Shown here: piece by piece, positions 35,182 through 43,923 of the stretch | Position numbering within the stretch: position 1 is the first letter of the stretch | Layout: every line of letters starts with the position of its first letter | Source: Niabella agricola | Lineage (GTDB): Bacteria; Bacteroidota; Bacteroidia; Chitinophagales; Chitinophagaceae | Reading direction: 5' to 3' | Assembly: GCF_021538615.1 (NCBI RefSeq) | Contig: NZ_JAJHIZ010000003.1 | Coordinates: 1,922,001 to 1,986,000, forward strand | DNA: 64,000 bases | Program-made: the position numbers and the translations under genes | Notes under the pieces: generated by a model | What the model was told of the DNA's origin: nothing | What the model saw: only the letters and a program-made list of their open reading frames with translations | Databases searched by the model: none

Positions 35182-36045
35182 GTCCTTTGTGCCATGCGCA
35201 TAGGTATAAAACCCTTCACCGGATTTAACACCCAACCGGTTGGAGGCAACCATATTGACCAGCAGTGGGCAGGGCGCATATTTGGGATTCCCAAATCCTT
35301 TGTGCAGTACATTTAAAATTGACAGGCATACGTCCAGCCCGATAAAATCCGCCAGCTGCAGGGGACCCATCGGGTGCGCCATACCCAGTTTCATAATGGT
35401 ATCGATGGCTTCCACACCGGCCACTCCTTCATACAAACTATATACCGCTTCGTTGATCATGGGCATCAGGATGCGGTTGGCAATAAAGCCCGGGTAGTCA
35501 TTGGCCAGGGCCGGTATCTTGCCCAGCGCTTTACTGAGGTCAACAATAGTGGCCGACACTGCGGTGCCGGTTGCATACCCGTTGATCACTTCCACCAGCT
35601 TCATCACCGGAACGGGATTCATAAAATGCATCCCGATCACCTGTGCCGGGCGGCTGGTAACCGATGCAATTTTTGTAACAGAAATCGAAGACGTGTTGGT
35701 AGCCAGGATGCAATGCTGCGGTGCTGCTCCGTCGATTTTTCTAAACAGTTCAAGCTTTATTGCTTCATTTTCCGTGGCCGCTTCCACCACAAGGTCGGCA
35801 CCTGCCACCCCTTTCTGCAGATCTGTTTCCAGGGCGATCTGCTGCAATGTTTCCTGCTTTTGCTGCTCTGTAATCATTCCTTTCACCAGCTGGCGGTCCA
35901 GGTTTTTTTCAATGGTCTGAAGTGCTTTATCCAATTGCGCGGCGGCCACGTCAATCAATACCACATTATACCCGGTTTGCGCAAATACATGTGCAATCCC
36001 ATTGCCCATAGTGCCTGCACCGATAACGGAAACATTTTTGATCAT
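35155..36045 (-). CDS. hbd: 3-hydroxybutyryl-CoA dehydrogenase
   Basis: A 296-residue NAD(P)-dependent enzyme. The Rossmann start VIGAGTMGNGIAHVFAQTGY, the catalytic-region HFMNPVPVMKLVEVI and the C-terminal helical domain (LADFIGLDVCLSIL) identify it. It interconverts acetoacetyl-CoA and 3-hydroxybutyryl-CoA in fatty acid or butyrate-type metabolism. It is monocistronic and divergent from the barnase-like gene. Confidence 0.95.
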   Translation of the reverse strand: MIKNVSVIGAGTMGNGIAHVFAQTGYNVVLIDVAAAQLDKALQTIEKNLDRQLVKGMITEQQKQETLQQIALETDLQKGVAGADLVVEAATENEAIKLELFRKIDGAAPQHCILATNTSSISVTKIASVTSRPAQVIGMHFMNPVPVMKLVEVINGYATGTAVSATIVDLSKALGKIPALANDYPGFIANRILMPMINEAVYSLYEGVAGVEAIDTIMKLGMAHPMGPLQLADFIGLDVCLSILNVLHKGFGNPKYAPCPLLVNMVASNRLGVKSGEGFYTYAHGTKDLVVSEKFR

Positions 36046-36115
36046 AAAGAATACATTTATTATTTACTAAGATATAAAAAAGCCGACACCCGGCGTTACA
36101 TCGCAATTTTTACTG

Positions 36116-36123
36116 TAGGTTTG
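36116..36123 (+). promoter_or_regulatory. Promoter -7 element of the barnase-barstar pair
   Basis: TAGGTTTG fits TAnnTTTG and lies 25 bases before the RNase start codon at 36148. No convincing -33 element is seen. Confidence 0.4.
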
Positions 36124-36147
36124 TCCTGTGTACTAAAGCCATAAAAA

Positions 36148-36630
36148 ATGCAAAAACAAAACAGGTGGCGGGTGCTGCTGCTGGTGGCTGTTATTGTGCT
36201 GGGCTATTTCTGGTGCAAACACCGGAGTTCCGATGCACCGGTACAGCCCGGCGCAGCATCATATGTGCCCGCAGACGCGCAGCCTCAATCAACGGCTTCT
36301 ATTGAAACACTGACCAGCGAAGCCGTTGTGGTCCCCTATATAAAAAAAACAGGGCAGCTTCCGGACTGTTATATTACCAAACAAGAAGCCCGGAAAAGGG
36401 GATGGAACCCCTCCGAAGGTAATCTTTGCGAAGCACTTCCGGGCAGGGCCATCGGCGGCGATGTTTTTACCAACCGGCAAAAAGCCCTGCCCGTAAAAAG
36501 CGGCAGAACCTGGTATGAGGCGGATTTAAACTATGCCTGCGGCCGGCGCAATGCGGACCGTATGCTATTTTCGAGCGATCGCCTGGTTTTTGTAACAAAA
36601 GATCATTACCAAACATTTGAGGAAAAATAA
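36148..36630 (+). CDS. Barnase-family ribonuclease, membrane-anchored
   Basis: A 160-residue protein. A hydrophobic segment (about 8-22) ends in a cysteine (FWCKH), a signal anchor or imperfect lipobox; a 40-residue linker leads to a barnase-type domain (about 64-160). LPDCYITKQEA, GNLCEALPG, IGGDVFTNR, SGRTWYEADLNY and DHYQTF follow barnase closely. The catalytic trio is present as Glu124, Arg138 and His153, with the same spacing as Glu73, Arg87 and His102. Cys74, Cys94 and Cys131 have no counterpart in barnase, which has none. A barstar gene follows after five bases. It is probably exported and cleaves RNA outside or in a target cell. Confidence 0.93.
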   Translation: MQKQNRWRVLLLVAVIVLGYFWCKHRSSDAPVQPGAASYVPADAQPQSTASIETLTSEAVVVPYIKKTGQLPDCYITKQEARKRGWNPSEGNLCEALPGRAIGGDVFTNRQKALPVKSGRTWYEADLNYACGRRNADRMLFSSDRLVFVTKDHYQTFEEK

Positions 36631-36635
36631 GTGAT

Positions 36636-36914
36636 ATGAAAGAAATCATTTTTGATTTTGACCGGATCGGTACAGAAGCAGACTTTTACAAAACGGCCGT
36701 AACGCAACTGGCGCTCCCGGATTTTTTTGGAAACAACCTGGATGCGCTCTATGATGTACTTACCGGCGCTATTGAACTTCCCGTAGCAATCCGGTTTGTA
36801 AACCTATCGCTGGGCCAGCTCGAAAAATTTGATGAAATTATTGCCGTATTCGAGGATGCTGCGGTAACGTTGGAGGAGGCCTTCAGCTTTGAATATTATC
36901 TCAAAAAACCTTAG
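36636..36914 (+). CDS. Barstar-family RNase inhibitor
   Basis: A 92-residue cytoplasmic inhibitor. LALPDFFGNNLDALYDVLTG is the barstar signature; Asp36 and Asp40 correspond to the two aspartates that plug the barnase active site. It starts five bases after the RNase gene, a toxin-antidote operon. It would protect the producing cell from the ribonuclease before export. Confidence 0.95.
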   Translation: MKEIIFDFDRIGTEADFYKTAVTQLALPDFFGNNLDALYDVLTGAIELPVAIRFVNLSLGQLEKFDEIIAVFEDAAVTLEEAFSFEYYLKKP

Positions 36915-36917
36915 TCC

Positions 36918-37556
36918 TTATTTATTTTTGAAATCGCCCCGCTTCCATGACTTAATGAACTCAGACCAGGCGGCCGGGTTAAATATATTCATCGGCGGTA
37001 TCTGCCCCTGGTAGCGTGCTTTCTGGGATATCATGTTCAGCTGCATATTGGTAACTTCACGCCCGTCATAAGGCGTTTTCTTTAACATGGCACGTTGCAT
37101 TTCCTTTGTATTGTTCTTCCGGATAATCTCCATCTCATCATCCGCTACACGCACGTTTACAAAATCACGGGCAAACTGTTCCGGCGTCGGGCGCGGCCGG
37201 ATAATGGCGGCAGGAAGGTAAACCGTATCCTCGGTCATCAATACAACCATGTTGTATTGGTTTCCTTCCAGGTCGCGCGGAATGGGCTTTATGATCGGTT
37301 TATAGGTCACATGTGAAAATTCGATCTGGTCGCCTTTTAGTACCGCTATCGAAAACACGCCATCGCTATTTGTTATGGTTCCCCGCGAAGAACCTTTGAC
37401 AGTAACACTTACCGAAGGAATTCCATACAGGCTGTCGGAGGACATTACGATCCCAAAAAGCTGGATCACCGAATCACGTGCCTTCTCAAACTGGGCATTC
37501 GCAGTTGATGGGATAATAAATAATAAAACAATAACCGGTATGATTATTTTCTTCAC
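36918..37556 (-). CDS. Exported carboxypeptidase-regulatory-like domain protein
   Basis: A 212-residue protein with a signal peptide (to about residue 21, STANAQF). A beta-sandwich of the CarboxypepD_reg/DUF4480 type follows (about 32-110: LFGIVMSSDSLYGIPSVSVT and SDGVFSIAVLKGD), then a helical tail. Such single-domain proteins occur at the Bacteroidota cell surface or periplasm; the role is unknown. It ends three bases from the convergent barstar gene. Confidence 0.8.
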   Translation of the reverse strand: MKKIIIPVIVLLFIIPSTANAQFEKARDSVIQLFGIVMSSDSLYGIPSVSVTVKGSSRGTITNSDGVFSIAVLKGDQIEFSHVTYKPIIKPIPRDLEGNQYNMVVLMTEDTVYLPAAIIRPRPTPEQFARDFVNVRVADDEMEIIRKNNTKEMQRAMLKKTPYDGREVTNMQLNMISQKARYQGQIPPMNIFNPAAWSEFIKSWKRGDFKNK

Positions 37557-37614
37557 AGCCTCAAATTTAAGTAACGATTTGTAAATAAGACAACAAAATG
37601 CCCAATAGGATGTT

Positions 37615-37622
37615 TAACTTTG
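37615..37622 (+). promoter_or_regulatory. Promoter -7 element of the Mrp gene
   Basis: TAACTTTG fits TAnnTTTG, 39 bases before the ATG at 37661. Its position inside the longer open frame argues for the downstream start. Confidence 0.55.
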
Positions 37623-37660
37623 CGGATTGTAGTGAATTTAACATAAGCTTTAGTAAAAAA

Positions 37661-38731
37661 ATGACAAAAGAACTTGTTTTACAGGCATTGAGTACGGTTC
37701 ATATCCCCGGATCTCACAAAGATATTGTGGCGCTTAACATGGTAAGAGATCTTGTGATTGAAAAATATTATATTTCTTTCAATATCGACCTGCCCAGCCC
37801 GGATGCACAGTTGAAAGAAAAAGTAAAATCCGATTGTATTCAGGCCATTAAAGCACAGGTAAATGAAAAAGCGCTGGTAAAAGTGGGATTTGGCAGTGCT
37901 GCACCCAAAGCACCGGCTGCTGCCGCTGCACCTGCCAAAGTATTGCCCGACGTCAAAAATATTATTGCGGTGGTGAGCGGAAAAGGTGGTGTGGGAAAAA
38001 GTACCGTTGCCGCCAACCTGGCCCTGGCGCTCGCTCAATCCGGTGCTGCTGTGGGGCTGATGGACGCCGACATTTATGGTCCGAGTGTTCCCATCATGTT
38101 TGGGGTTCGGGGAGAGCGTCCGATGATGAAGGATGTAAACGGCAAGGGCATGATTGTACCTCTGGAGCGTTTCGGCATTAAGCTTTTAAGCATCGGGTTG
38201 CTGGTAGATGAAAGTAAGGCTGTGGTATGGCGGGGGCCAATGGCCAGCAGCGCCATTAAACAGTTCATTACCGATGTAGATTGGGGCGAACTGGATTATC
38301 TTATCGTAGACATGCCTCCTGGTACCGGAGATATTCATCTTACCCTGATGCAGATTGCTCAGGTAAGCGGCGTCGTAATCGTAAGCACGCCCCAGGATGT
38401 GGCACTGGCCGACGCTAAGAAGGGTATTGCCATGTTCGGACAGGCACAGCTAAACGCGCCCATTATCGGACTGGTGGAAAATATGAGCTACTTTACGCCT
38501 GCGGAGTTGCCGGATCACAAATACTACATCTTCGGACAGGAAGGCGGAAAACGCCTGGCCAGCGAATACGACCTTCCCTTTTTAGGAGAAATACCGTTGG
38601 TACAGGGCATCCGTGAAGGAGGCGATATGGGCATACCGGCTATGATGAGCGATGATGAAATTACTAAAGCTGCCTTTAAATCATTTGCGAGGGAAGTGGC
38701 GCAGTTTGCGGAAAAAACCTCGAGAAGATAG
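37661..38731 (+). CDS. apbC: Mrp/NBP35-type P-loop ATPase (iron-sulfur carrier family)
   Basis: A 356-residue protein. An N-terminal MIP18/DUF59-like domain (about 1-85) is joined by an Ala/Pro linker to a MinD-like ATPase: [20 protein letters not shown] with the deviant Walker [15 protein letters not shown], and [17 protein letters not shown]. The family carries iron-sulfur clusters to target enzymes. The usual CxxC after ENMS is absent; the sequence there reads [17 protein letters not shown], a variant seen in Bacteroidota. Start at 37661 ([10 protein letters not shown]) is supported by the promoter just upstream. Confidence 0.92.
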   Translation: MTKELVLQALSTVHIPGSHKDIVALNMVRDLVIEKYYISFNIDLPSPDAQLKEKVKSDCIQAIKAQVNEKALVKVGFGSAAPKAPAAAAAPAKVLPDVKNIIAVVSGKGGVGKSTVAANLALALAQSGAAVGLMDADIYGPSVPIMFGVRGERPMMKDVNGKGMIVPLERFGIKLLSIGLLVDESKAVVWRGPMASSAIKQFITDVDWGELDYLIVDMPPGTGDIHLTLMQIAQVSGVVIVSTPQDVALADAKKGIAMFGQAQLNAPIIGLVENMSYFTPAELPDHKYYIFGQEGGKRLASEYDLPFLGEIPLVQGIREGGDMGIPAMMSDDEITKAAFKSFAREVAQFAEKTSRR

Positions 38732-38831
38732 CCTTGCCATACACATTGTTGATTGCCATTGAGGCAATATACGATGGGGTACAGCGATCAGCCATCAGCG
38801 ATGTATTTATGAATGGTCCCAATTGCTTTTA

Positions 38832-39443
38832 TTATCTTAATGCCGCCTTCAGCATACTCCTGTACCGGGGATTTAGCAGCACATACAACAAGAGATCAAG
38901 CAGTGCCTTTCCCAGAAGGAAGGATTCCGGTGCCTTATCCAGCAAGGGCAGCAACACAAACAGCGGCACAATGATCCGGAAATAAGGCTTTAGAAAAACG
39001 GAGGACAGTCCTCCCCCGGCATTTGTATAATTTCGCATATTATCAAAATAATAGGCAAAACCTGTAAGTACCAGGGCGCCCAGCATGAATGCATCCGGCA
39101 TTGTAAACCGCCCGGATAAATAAATCCAGCCAAACGCAACAACGTGCATCATCCCATAGTGCATCGCAAAAAGAACGGCAGTGATGGTACTTCCTTTTTG
39201 CGGGCGTTCTGCATGATCTGATTTATTGTTAACTGCCTTTTTTTTTGATTGCGCAATCAGTGGTACGTTCTTTAAAAACAGGAACCAGGCAATACCCAGC
39301 AATGCGCTCTGAATGATCTGCGTGGAAACAAAGGAGGAAACGTATTCTGTGTCATTTTTAAGATGCATTGCCAGGAAACCGTAAAACAGTACCTGCCACC
39401 AGAACAGCGGGTCACGAAGCAGTTTTTTGAAAACGGTGCTCAT
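38832..39443 (-). CDS. Polytopic membrane protein, DUF6498-like
   Basis: A 203-residue protein with about six hydrophobic segments (for example QIIQSALLGIAWFLFL, AFMLGALVLTGFAYYF and LFVLLPLLD) and a basic loop near residue 70. Its HYGMMH motif recalls DUF6498 proteins; the assignment is tentative. It is the last gene of the Vgr island, five bases after the lipoprotein gene. By position it could be an immunity protein for a membrane-acting effector, or simply a passenger. Confidence 0.6.
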   Translation of the reverse strand: MSTVFKKLLRDPLFWWQVLFYGFLAMHLKNDTEYVSSFVSTQIIQSALLGIAWFLFLKNVPLIAQSKKKAVNNKSDHAERPQKGSTITAVLFAMHYGMMHVVAFGWIYLSGRFTMPDAFMLGALVLTGFAYYFDNMRNYTNAGGGLSSVFLKPYFRIIVPLFVLLPLLDKAPESFLLGKALLDLLLYVLLNPRYRSMLKAALR

Positions 39444-39448
39444 GGATG

Positions 39449-40417
39449 TTAGCGGATCAATTCCAGATGACCAACCCCCGCCGGCTTATGAAACATGGCC
39501 TGCATCGCTTTTATTTTCCTTCTTCCGTTTTTTGAATAGCGTATCCGAACAACAGGTTCATCAATATTTGGGAAATCGCTCCTGACAAGGGCTACCAGCC
39601 GGCCATTACCGAAAATTTTCAGCTTATATTTTTCTATAGGCAAAAACTCAGCATCGGGCAGGTCAAAAACCTCGGCATAGGCAGTATAGTTCTCCATACT
39701 TCCAGCCTGGTCATCGAAATTTGCCTGTTGGGTCTCCTGTTCTTTTTTGTACACCATTTCCTGGATGCCGTTCATATCTTTATTTCTAAAAAGATCCAGA
39801 TAACGCTGATTGACTTCAACCAGCTCCTGCAGCAATTTTTTTTCATCCTCTTTTGTCAGATCCTCACTATTGTCCCATCCCGGAAGCGTATAAGGAACGG
39901 CGGCATTAAATTCGCCCTCAAATGCGGCCAGCGGTTTCCCGGCAATTGCAGACAGACTGGCTGGTTCCTGCGGTGAAATGGCAATAAGCCGGTCCGGCGG
40001 AGCTGAGGGTCTTACCCCTTTTCCGTCGGGTGTATCCTTTAATCCTTCCATTTCGATATCAACGAGCAGGTTGCGTGAAAGCGTATTATCCTGTTTCCCG
40101 TTTAGAAATGCAGGATATAAAATAAGTTTCCACTTTTGTTTGCCTGGTTTCAGGATGGCATTGTTTACAGGTGTGCTGGTATTGAAGGTACCGTTAGCAT
40201 TACCAAAATAATACTCCACCAGTACATCATTTACATAAAACTCAAAGCTGGAAGCTCCTACCTGTATATTAGCCCGATACTCAATTGCCTGATCTTTAAA
40301 CTTAACCTGTTTGTAAATATCCTTTATAGAAGTTGTCATCCTTGTGCTATTTTGAGCGCAGGAGGTAAGAGCGCATCCCCAAACCGCCAATAATATTATT
40401 TGCTTTAATTGTTTCAT
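39449..40417 (-). CDS. Unknown lipoprotein of the Vgr island
   Basis: A 322-residue lipoprotein; the signal peptide ends at the lipobox LTSCAQ (about residue 20). The body is beta-rich at first (IEYRANIQVGASSFEFYVND) and helical from 200 to 235 (KLLQELVEVNQRYLDLFRN). No family recognised. It begins six bases after the 1005-residue gene and is surely cotranscribed. Location in the periplasm or outer membrane and tight coupling fit an immunity or accessory protein for that gene's product, by inference only. Confidence 0.65.
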   Translation of the reverse strand: MKQLKQIILLAVWGCALTSCAQNSTRMTTSIKDIYKQVKFKDQAIEYRANIQVGASSFEFYVNDVLVEYYFGNANGTFNTSTPVNNAILKPGKQKWKLILYPAFLNGKQDNTLSRNLLVDIEMEGLKDTPDGKGVRPSAPPDRLIAISPQEPASLSAIAGKPLAAFEGEFNAAVPYTLPGWDNSEDLTKEDEKKLLQELVEVNQRYLDLFRNKDMNGIQEMVYKKEQETQQANFDDQAGSMENYTAYAEVFDLPDAEFLPIEKYKLKIFGNGRLVALVRSDFPNIDEPVVRIRYSKNGRRKIKAMQAMFHKPAGVGHLELIR

Positions 40418-40423
40418 AATTCT

Positions 40424-43400
40424 TTAAAAACTACCGAACCGGCAGACCGAAATCAGCGATTCATCCTTTTTATCAATCGCCTGCCAGGTAATGGATCCTC
40501 CAACACCGGCACTGGCGGCTTCCACTTCCTCCTCGTCTTTATCAAGTGATATACTTCCTTTGGCAGATCCCTTTCCAACAATCACCAGCCCGTCAAAATT
40601 ACCATAAATATTTGCGAAAAAGCCCTTATTATCGGCATCTATTGCGGCCCTGGACTTCCATTTTGCCGTAGCCGAAGCCTCCCCGTTCAGTTCTCCCTGT
40701 ACGGTTACAAATACCAGGTGCTTTTTCTTCTTTAGTTTGATCTGCACCTTTACCGTAACATCCACATCGCCGGTAACCGTTGCCACTGATTTGTCGTTGG
40801 TGCTCCGGTCTTCCCTGTTAAACGAGTTCTCCTTCGTAAGTGTATTCAGGAATCCGGTAAGGGTTCCTCCTATTGTTCCGGTAGCCCGGAGCTCGGCAAC
40901 AATTTTGCTTCCATCGCCAATCAGGCTAAGGGTAAGATCTGCAATGGCGATCACAGCAAACGCTATCGGGTGCAAACGCTGTGCCAATGCCAGGAAATCG
41001 AGGTAAATGGAAGCACCCAGCAAAGGAGCAAAACCAATATTCCCCGTGAGCAGCACGCCTACTTTCCGCCGGTGTTCTTCGGACTGGTTATCATTTGAAT
41101 TAACCAGCTTCCAGCTAAAGCTCCCTTCAAAGGCGGGCCAGAAGAGGTCGAAGCCAACAACTGTTCTCTTTGTGAGCCCACCCAGGTTCCGCTCGGTACT
41201 CCGCTGGATGGACTCCATATCTTTGCGAGCCTGCCGCTGTTCCCGGCTGCCCGGCTCCGCATTTCTGTATTTTTCTTTTGCCGTTTCCAGGTGCCGGATC
41301 TTTTCTTCCATTTTCCGCTGGTCTCTTTCCCGGTCCTGGATTTCAGACTGCTGGCTCCTGGAGTACGACTGCAGGGTGCTTTCTGCTTCGGGGTCTCTTT
41401 GCCCGTTGCTGTTCTTTGGAGAAAAGAAAGCTTCCATGAATTCGATAAGTACCTTAATCCCTTTTAACCGCTCCTCCAGGTTCTTTTTAAACTCTTCAGA
41501 AAACTCCACTTCATCCTTACCATCCCACTTTGCAGAAAGCGCCACTCCCCATTTTTTTTCGCCGAGCGAAGACCATTTCATCCGGTTCATTTCCCGGCGA
41601 TGTCTTGGATTTCGCTGGATGGAATTACTAACCACACGCAGTGATGTGCCCCTGTTTTGTTCCTGTTCAAAATCGCCGTCACCGGCATCATACTTGTTAA
41701 AATTGATCGCAAGCTTCCACTCAATGTCCGGGTAAGTAATGATCCTTACATGCTGGTCGTAACGGCAGGTAGCGGCGCGGACAACATAAGGTTTTCCTGC
41801 GGCATTGTTTCCCAGCCAAAAATAGCGGAAGGCATACGGGAACACAAAGCTCTGAACGCCCAGGTTGATGGCAATCGGTTCCCGGTTGTATATAAAACGG
41901 GCATCAAACTGAATCTTTCGATTTCCATCCGAAGGAGGTGTATAGACTTTTAACGCTACCTGGGATTTCAATTTTTGCTCTTTGCTGCTGGCACCGCCTG
42001 CTAATACAGATTCGCCCTTGGTTGTTCCGGAAAACGTTACCGAAGTTTTTTTTTCCTTTCCTTTTTCGGCTGCCGGGCCTTCCGGCTCGGGATGTCCCAC
42101 AATGGTAAGGCTATGTCCCTGGTGCTTGGGAGTACTGATGCAATCGCCGGGATCATTAAACAGTTCTTCCAGCGAAATGGTGATCTGTTTAACATTCGCT
42201 GTTTCTCCGGCTACCACTTCAAATTCTTTCAGCCGCTGATCATCCGGGTTGGTGCTCTTTTCATTAAAAAGCGTAACGGGCTGCCGCTGTACCGTTTTGC
42301 CATCGGGGCTTTTTTCATCCGGCAATTGTGCCACAATCCGCTCGTACCTGCATTGCTGAAAGGCGCCCACATTCATCGCAAAGTCTTTTGCCAGAACCGG
42401 CTGGTTGCCTACATCCGATAATTTGGATTCCACAACGGACTGGCTTTCCTTAACCTCGATGAAAGCGCTCCTCAGAGCTGTTTCACGTTTTAATTTTACA
42501 CCCGAGATGGTAGGATAAATTTTCAGATAACGGGCAAGGTCGAATCCATCAAACTTCCAGAACGGATCGATGTACACTTCAATCTGTGCACACTGGATGT
42601 ACTGACCCGGAGCGCCCTCCAGGGTGGAGAGCTGTTCTTGGATCAGCGTGGCCACATTTGTTTTTTCCGAAATAACCTCGGCACCTTTGAATTCGGTGTA
42701 CTTCACCGTTCTTGCCACCACTTTCAACGATTTATCCGGGGTATTGCTATCCGGAGATTTATTAACCGGAACGCCATTCTGTCTTGGGTACGCGGGTAAA
42801 TCATCATCGCTGTTGACACCGGAATCGCTGTCGCGAAACTGCACGGTAATGTCGTTCAGGTACAGCCCCTTGGTATACACCATCAGGAAAACGGTTTCGC
42901 CAAACCTGACTTCCTTTCCAGTAATGATCTCACCAGGCTCGCTGACCTCCTTTCCATCAACCACTTTATTCACTAATTTTCGCCATTCCACGCCCAGCAG
43001 ATCCGGCTCTCCAACGGCGCAAACAAAAATCCCATTCAGCGGCGACCCTGTGGGTGTTCCCCTGTAGGCCTCCAGCCAAACCAGCCCGCCACCTTCCAGT
43101 ATTTTAGGAAATGAGATCTGCTTGCCCGATTTTGGTAGCCCTGCATTAAATGAACGGTTCCGGTCTCCATCCGTCAACCCTTCTATGGCGGCGGCCGAAG
43201 TGGCAATACGCCAAACCCATTTAACATCTTCATAGCCCGAAGCTGCATCTGCCGGCGCAACGCTGCCTTTGCTTTTTGCCCCCTTCTTGGGAGCAGCCTT
43301 GGGGGCGTTTATCAGATCCGCTACTGAAACAGTAAAATTTCCTGCTCTTTTTAAAACCAGCACACGGTTCTTGCTATCAAATACCTGGTCGCCGCTGATT

Positions 43401-43441
43401 ACCGGCACCAGTTGAATCGACTGATTATTCTTAGTTTCCAT
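40424..43441 (-). CDS. Large putative secretion-island effector or structural protein
   Basis: A 1005-residue protein without signal peptide. Parts seen: an N-terminal basic/Ala linker (KAAPKKGAKSKG, near 30-45), a long beta-rich region (about 50-590), a highly charged coiled coil (about 690-770, QQSEIQDRERDQRKMEEKIR), and a C-terminal beta-rich region with some hydrophobic segments (LTLSIGD-like, VTVKVQIKLKKKKHLVFV, SAKGSISL). No catalytic motif recognised. The start is set at METKNNQS (43441), overlapping the DUF4280 stop by 11 bases; the frame is open 18 codons further. The PAAR-like neighbour suggests it is delivered by the Vgr/PAAR spike. Confidence 0.7.
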   Translation of the reverse strand: METKNNQSIQLVPVISGDQVFDSKNRVLVLKRAGNFTVSVADLINAPKAAPKKGAKSKGSVAPADAASGYEDVKWVWRIATSAAAIEGLTDGDRNRSFNAGLPKSGKQISFPKILEGGGLVWLEAYRGTPTGSPLNGIFVCAVGEPDLLGVEWRKLVNKVVDGKEVSEPGEIITGKEVRFGETVFLMVYTKGLYLNDITVQFRDSDSGVNSDDDLPAYPRQNGVPVNKSPDSNTPDKSLKVVARTVKYTEFKGAEVISEKTNVATLIQEQLSTLEGAPGQYIQCAQIEVYIDPFWKFDGFDLARYLKIYPTISGVKLKRETALRSAFIEVKESQSVVESKLSDVGNQPVLAKDFAMNVGAFQQCRYERIVAQLPDEKSPDGKTVQRQPVTLFNEKSTNPDDQRLKEFEVVAGETANVKQITISLEELFNDPGDCISTPKHQGHSLTIVGHPEPEGPAAEKGKEKKTSVTFSGTTKGESVLAGGASSKEQKLKSQVALKVYTPPSDGNRKIQFDARFIYNREPIAINLGVQSFVFPYAFRYFWLGNNAAGKPYVVRAATCRYDQHVRIITYPDIEWKLAINFNKYDAGDGDFEQEQNRGTSLRVVSNSIQRNPRHRREMNRMKWSSLGEKKWGVALSAKWDGKDEVEFSEEFKKNLEERLKGIKVLIEFMEAFFSPKNSNGQRDPEAESTLQSYSRSQQSEIQDRERDQRKMEEKIRHLETAKEKYRNAEPGSREQRQARKDMESIQRSTERNLGGLTKRTVVGFDLFWPAFEGSFSWKLVNSNDNQSEEHRRKVGVLLTGNIGFAPLLGASIYLDFLALAQRLHPIAFAVIAIADLTLSLIGDGSKIVAELRATGTIGGTLTGFLNTLTKENSFNREDRSTNDKSVATVTGDVDVTVKVQIKLKKKKHLVFVTVQGELNGEASATAKWKSRAAIDADNKGFFANIYGNFDGLVIVGKGSAKGSISLDKDEEEVEAASAGVGGSITWQAIDKKDESLISVCRFGSF

Positions 43442-43913
43442 TAGCTGATTGCTTTTGTGGCAAACGGGTATATCCGATCTCTTCCAAACCCACAAAACTG
43501 AAAAAAGGATTTAATATTTTCTGCGTATGATCATTTGTTTTTTGCCCGGAAGATGCATGCACATTTGCCGTTTGCCCATGAAAACTGATTTCCACACAGG
43601 GGCTTCCACTTACCGCGCAGATCGCCTTGCTATCTTCCAGTAAAGGCATGCCGCCATTTTCCATGGTCAGCTTATCATGAAATCCCTGCCATTGCGTAAT
43701 AGCCGGCTTACAGGCACTCCTGGTTATTTTGCAGGCTCCAAAGGTATTGGCTTCAAAGGGCTGACCAATATCCATCGTATTGGCAATTGCCTTTTTGCCG
43801 GGTTCATTCTCATTGATAAAGAAATCTGTTTGCTTTACTTTAAGCTTATCCGGCGTAGTGCCGAATTTACACTGGCAAACAGCGCCATTACAAACCAGGT
43901 GTTTTTGACTCAT
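43431..43913 (-). CDS. DUF4280 PAAR-like spike-tip protein
   Basis: A 160-residue protein with the DUF4280 layout: LVCNGAVCQCKFG at the N-terminus, TFGACKITRSACKP and later AICAVSGSPC. The paired cysteines fit the metal-stabilised cone of PAAR-like proteins that sharpen Vgr spikes in Bacteroidota type VI secretion systems. The start at MSQKHLVCNG (43913) is chosen over 43961, whose extra residues would overlap the upstream gene. It is followed with overlap by the 1005-residue gene, a probable cargo. Confidence 0.88.
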   Translation of the reverse strand: MSQKHLVCNGAVCQCKFGTTPDKLKVKQTDFFINENEPGKKAIANTMDIGQPFEANTFGACKITRSACKPAITQWQGFHDKLTMENGGMPLLEDSKAICAVSGSPCVEISFHGQTANVHASSGQKTNDHTQKILNPFFSFVGLEEIGYTRLPQKQSANGN

Positions 43914-43923
43914 GCTTTTGTTT

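Noticed and set aside
42479..42487. TGTTTCACG, half of a parS site
   Set aside because: Only the left half matches TGTTTCACGTGAAACA, and it lies inside a coding gene far from parAB.
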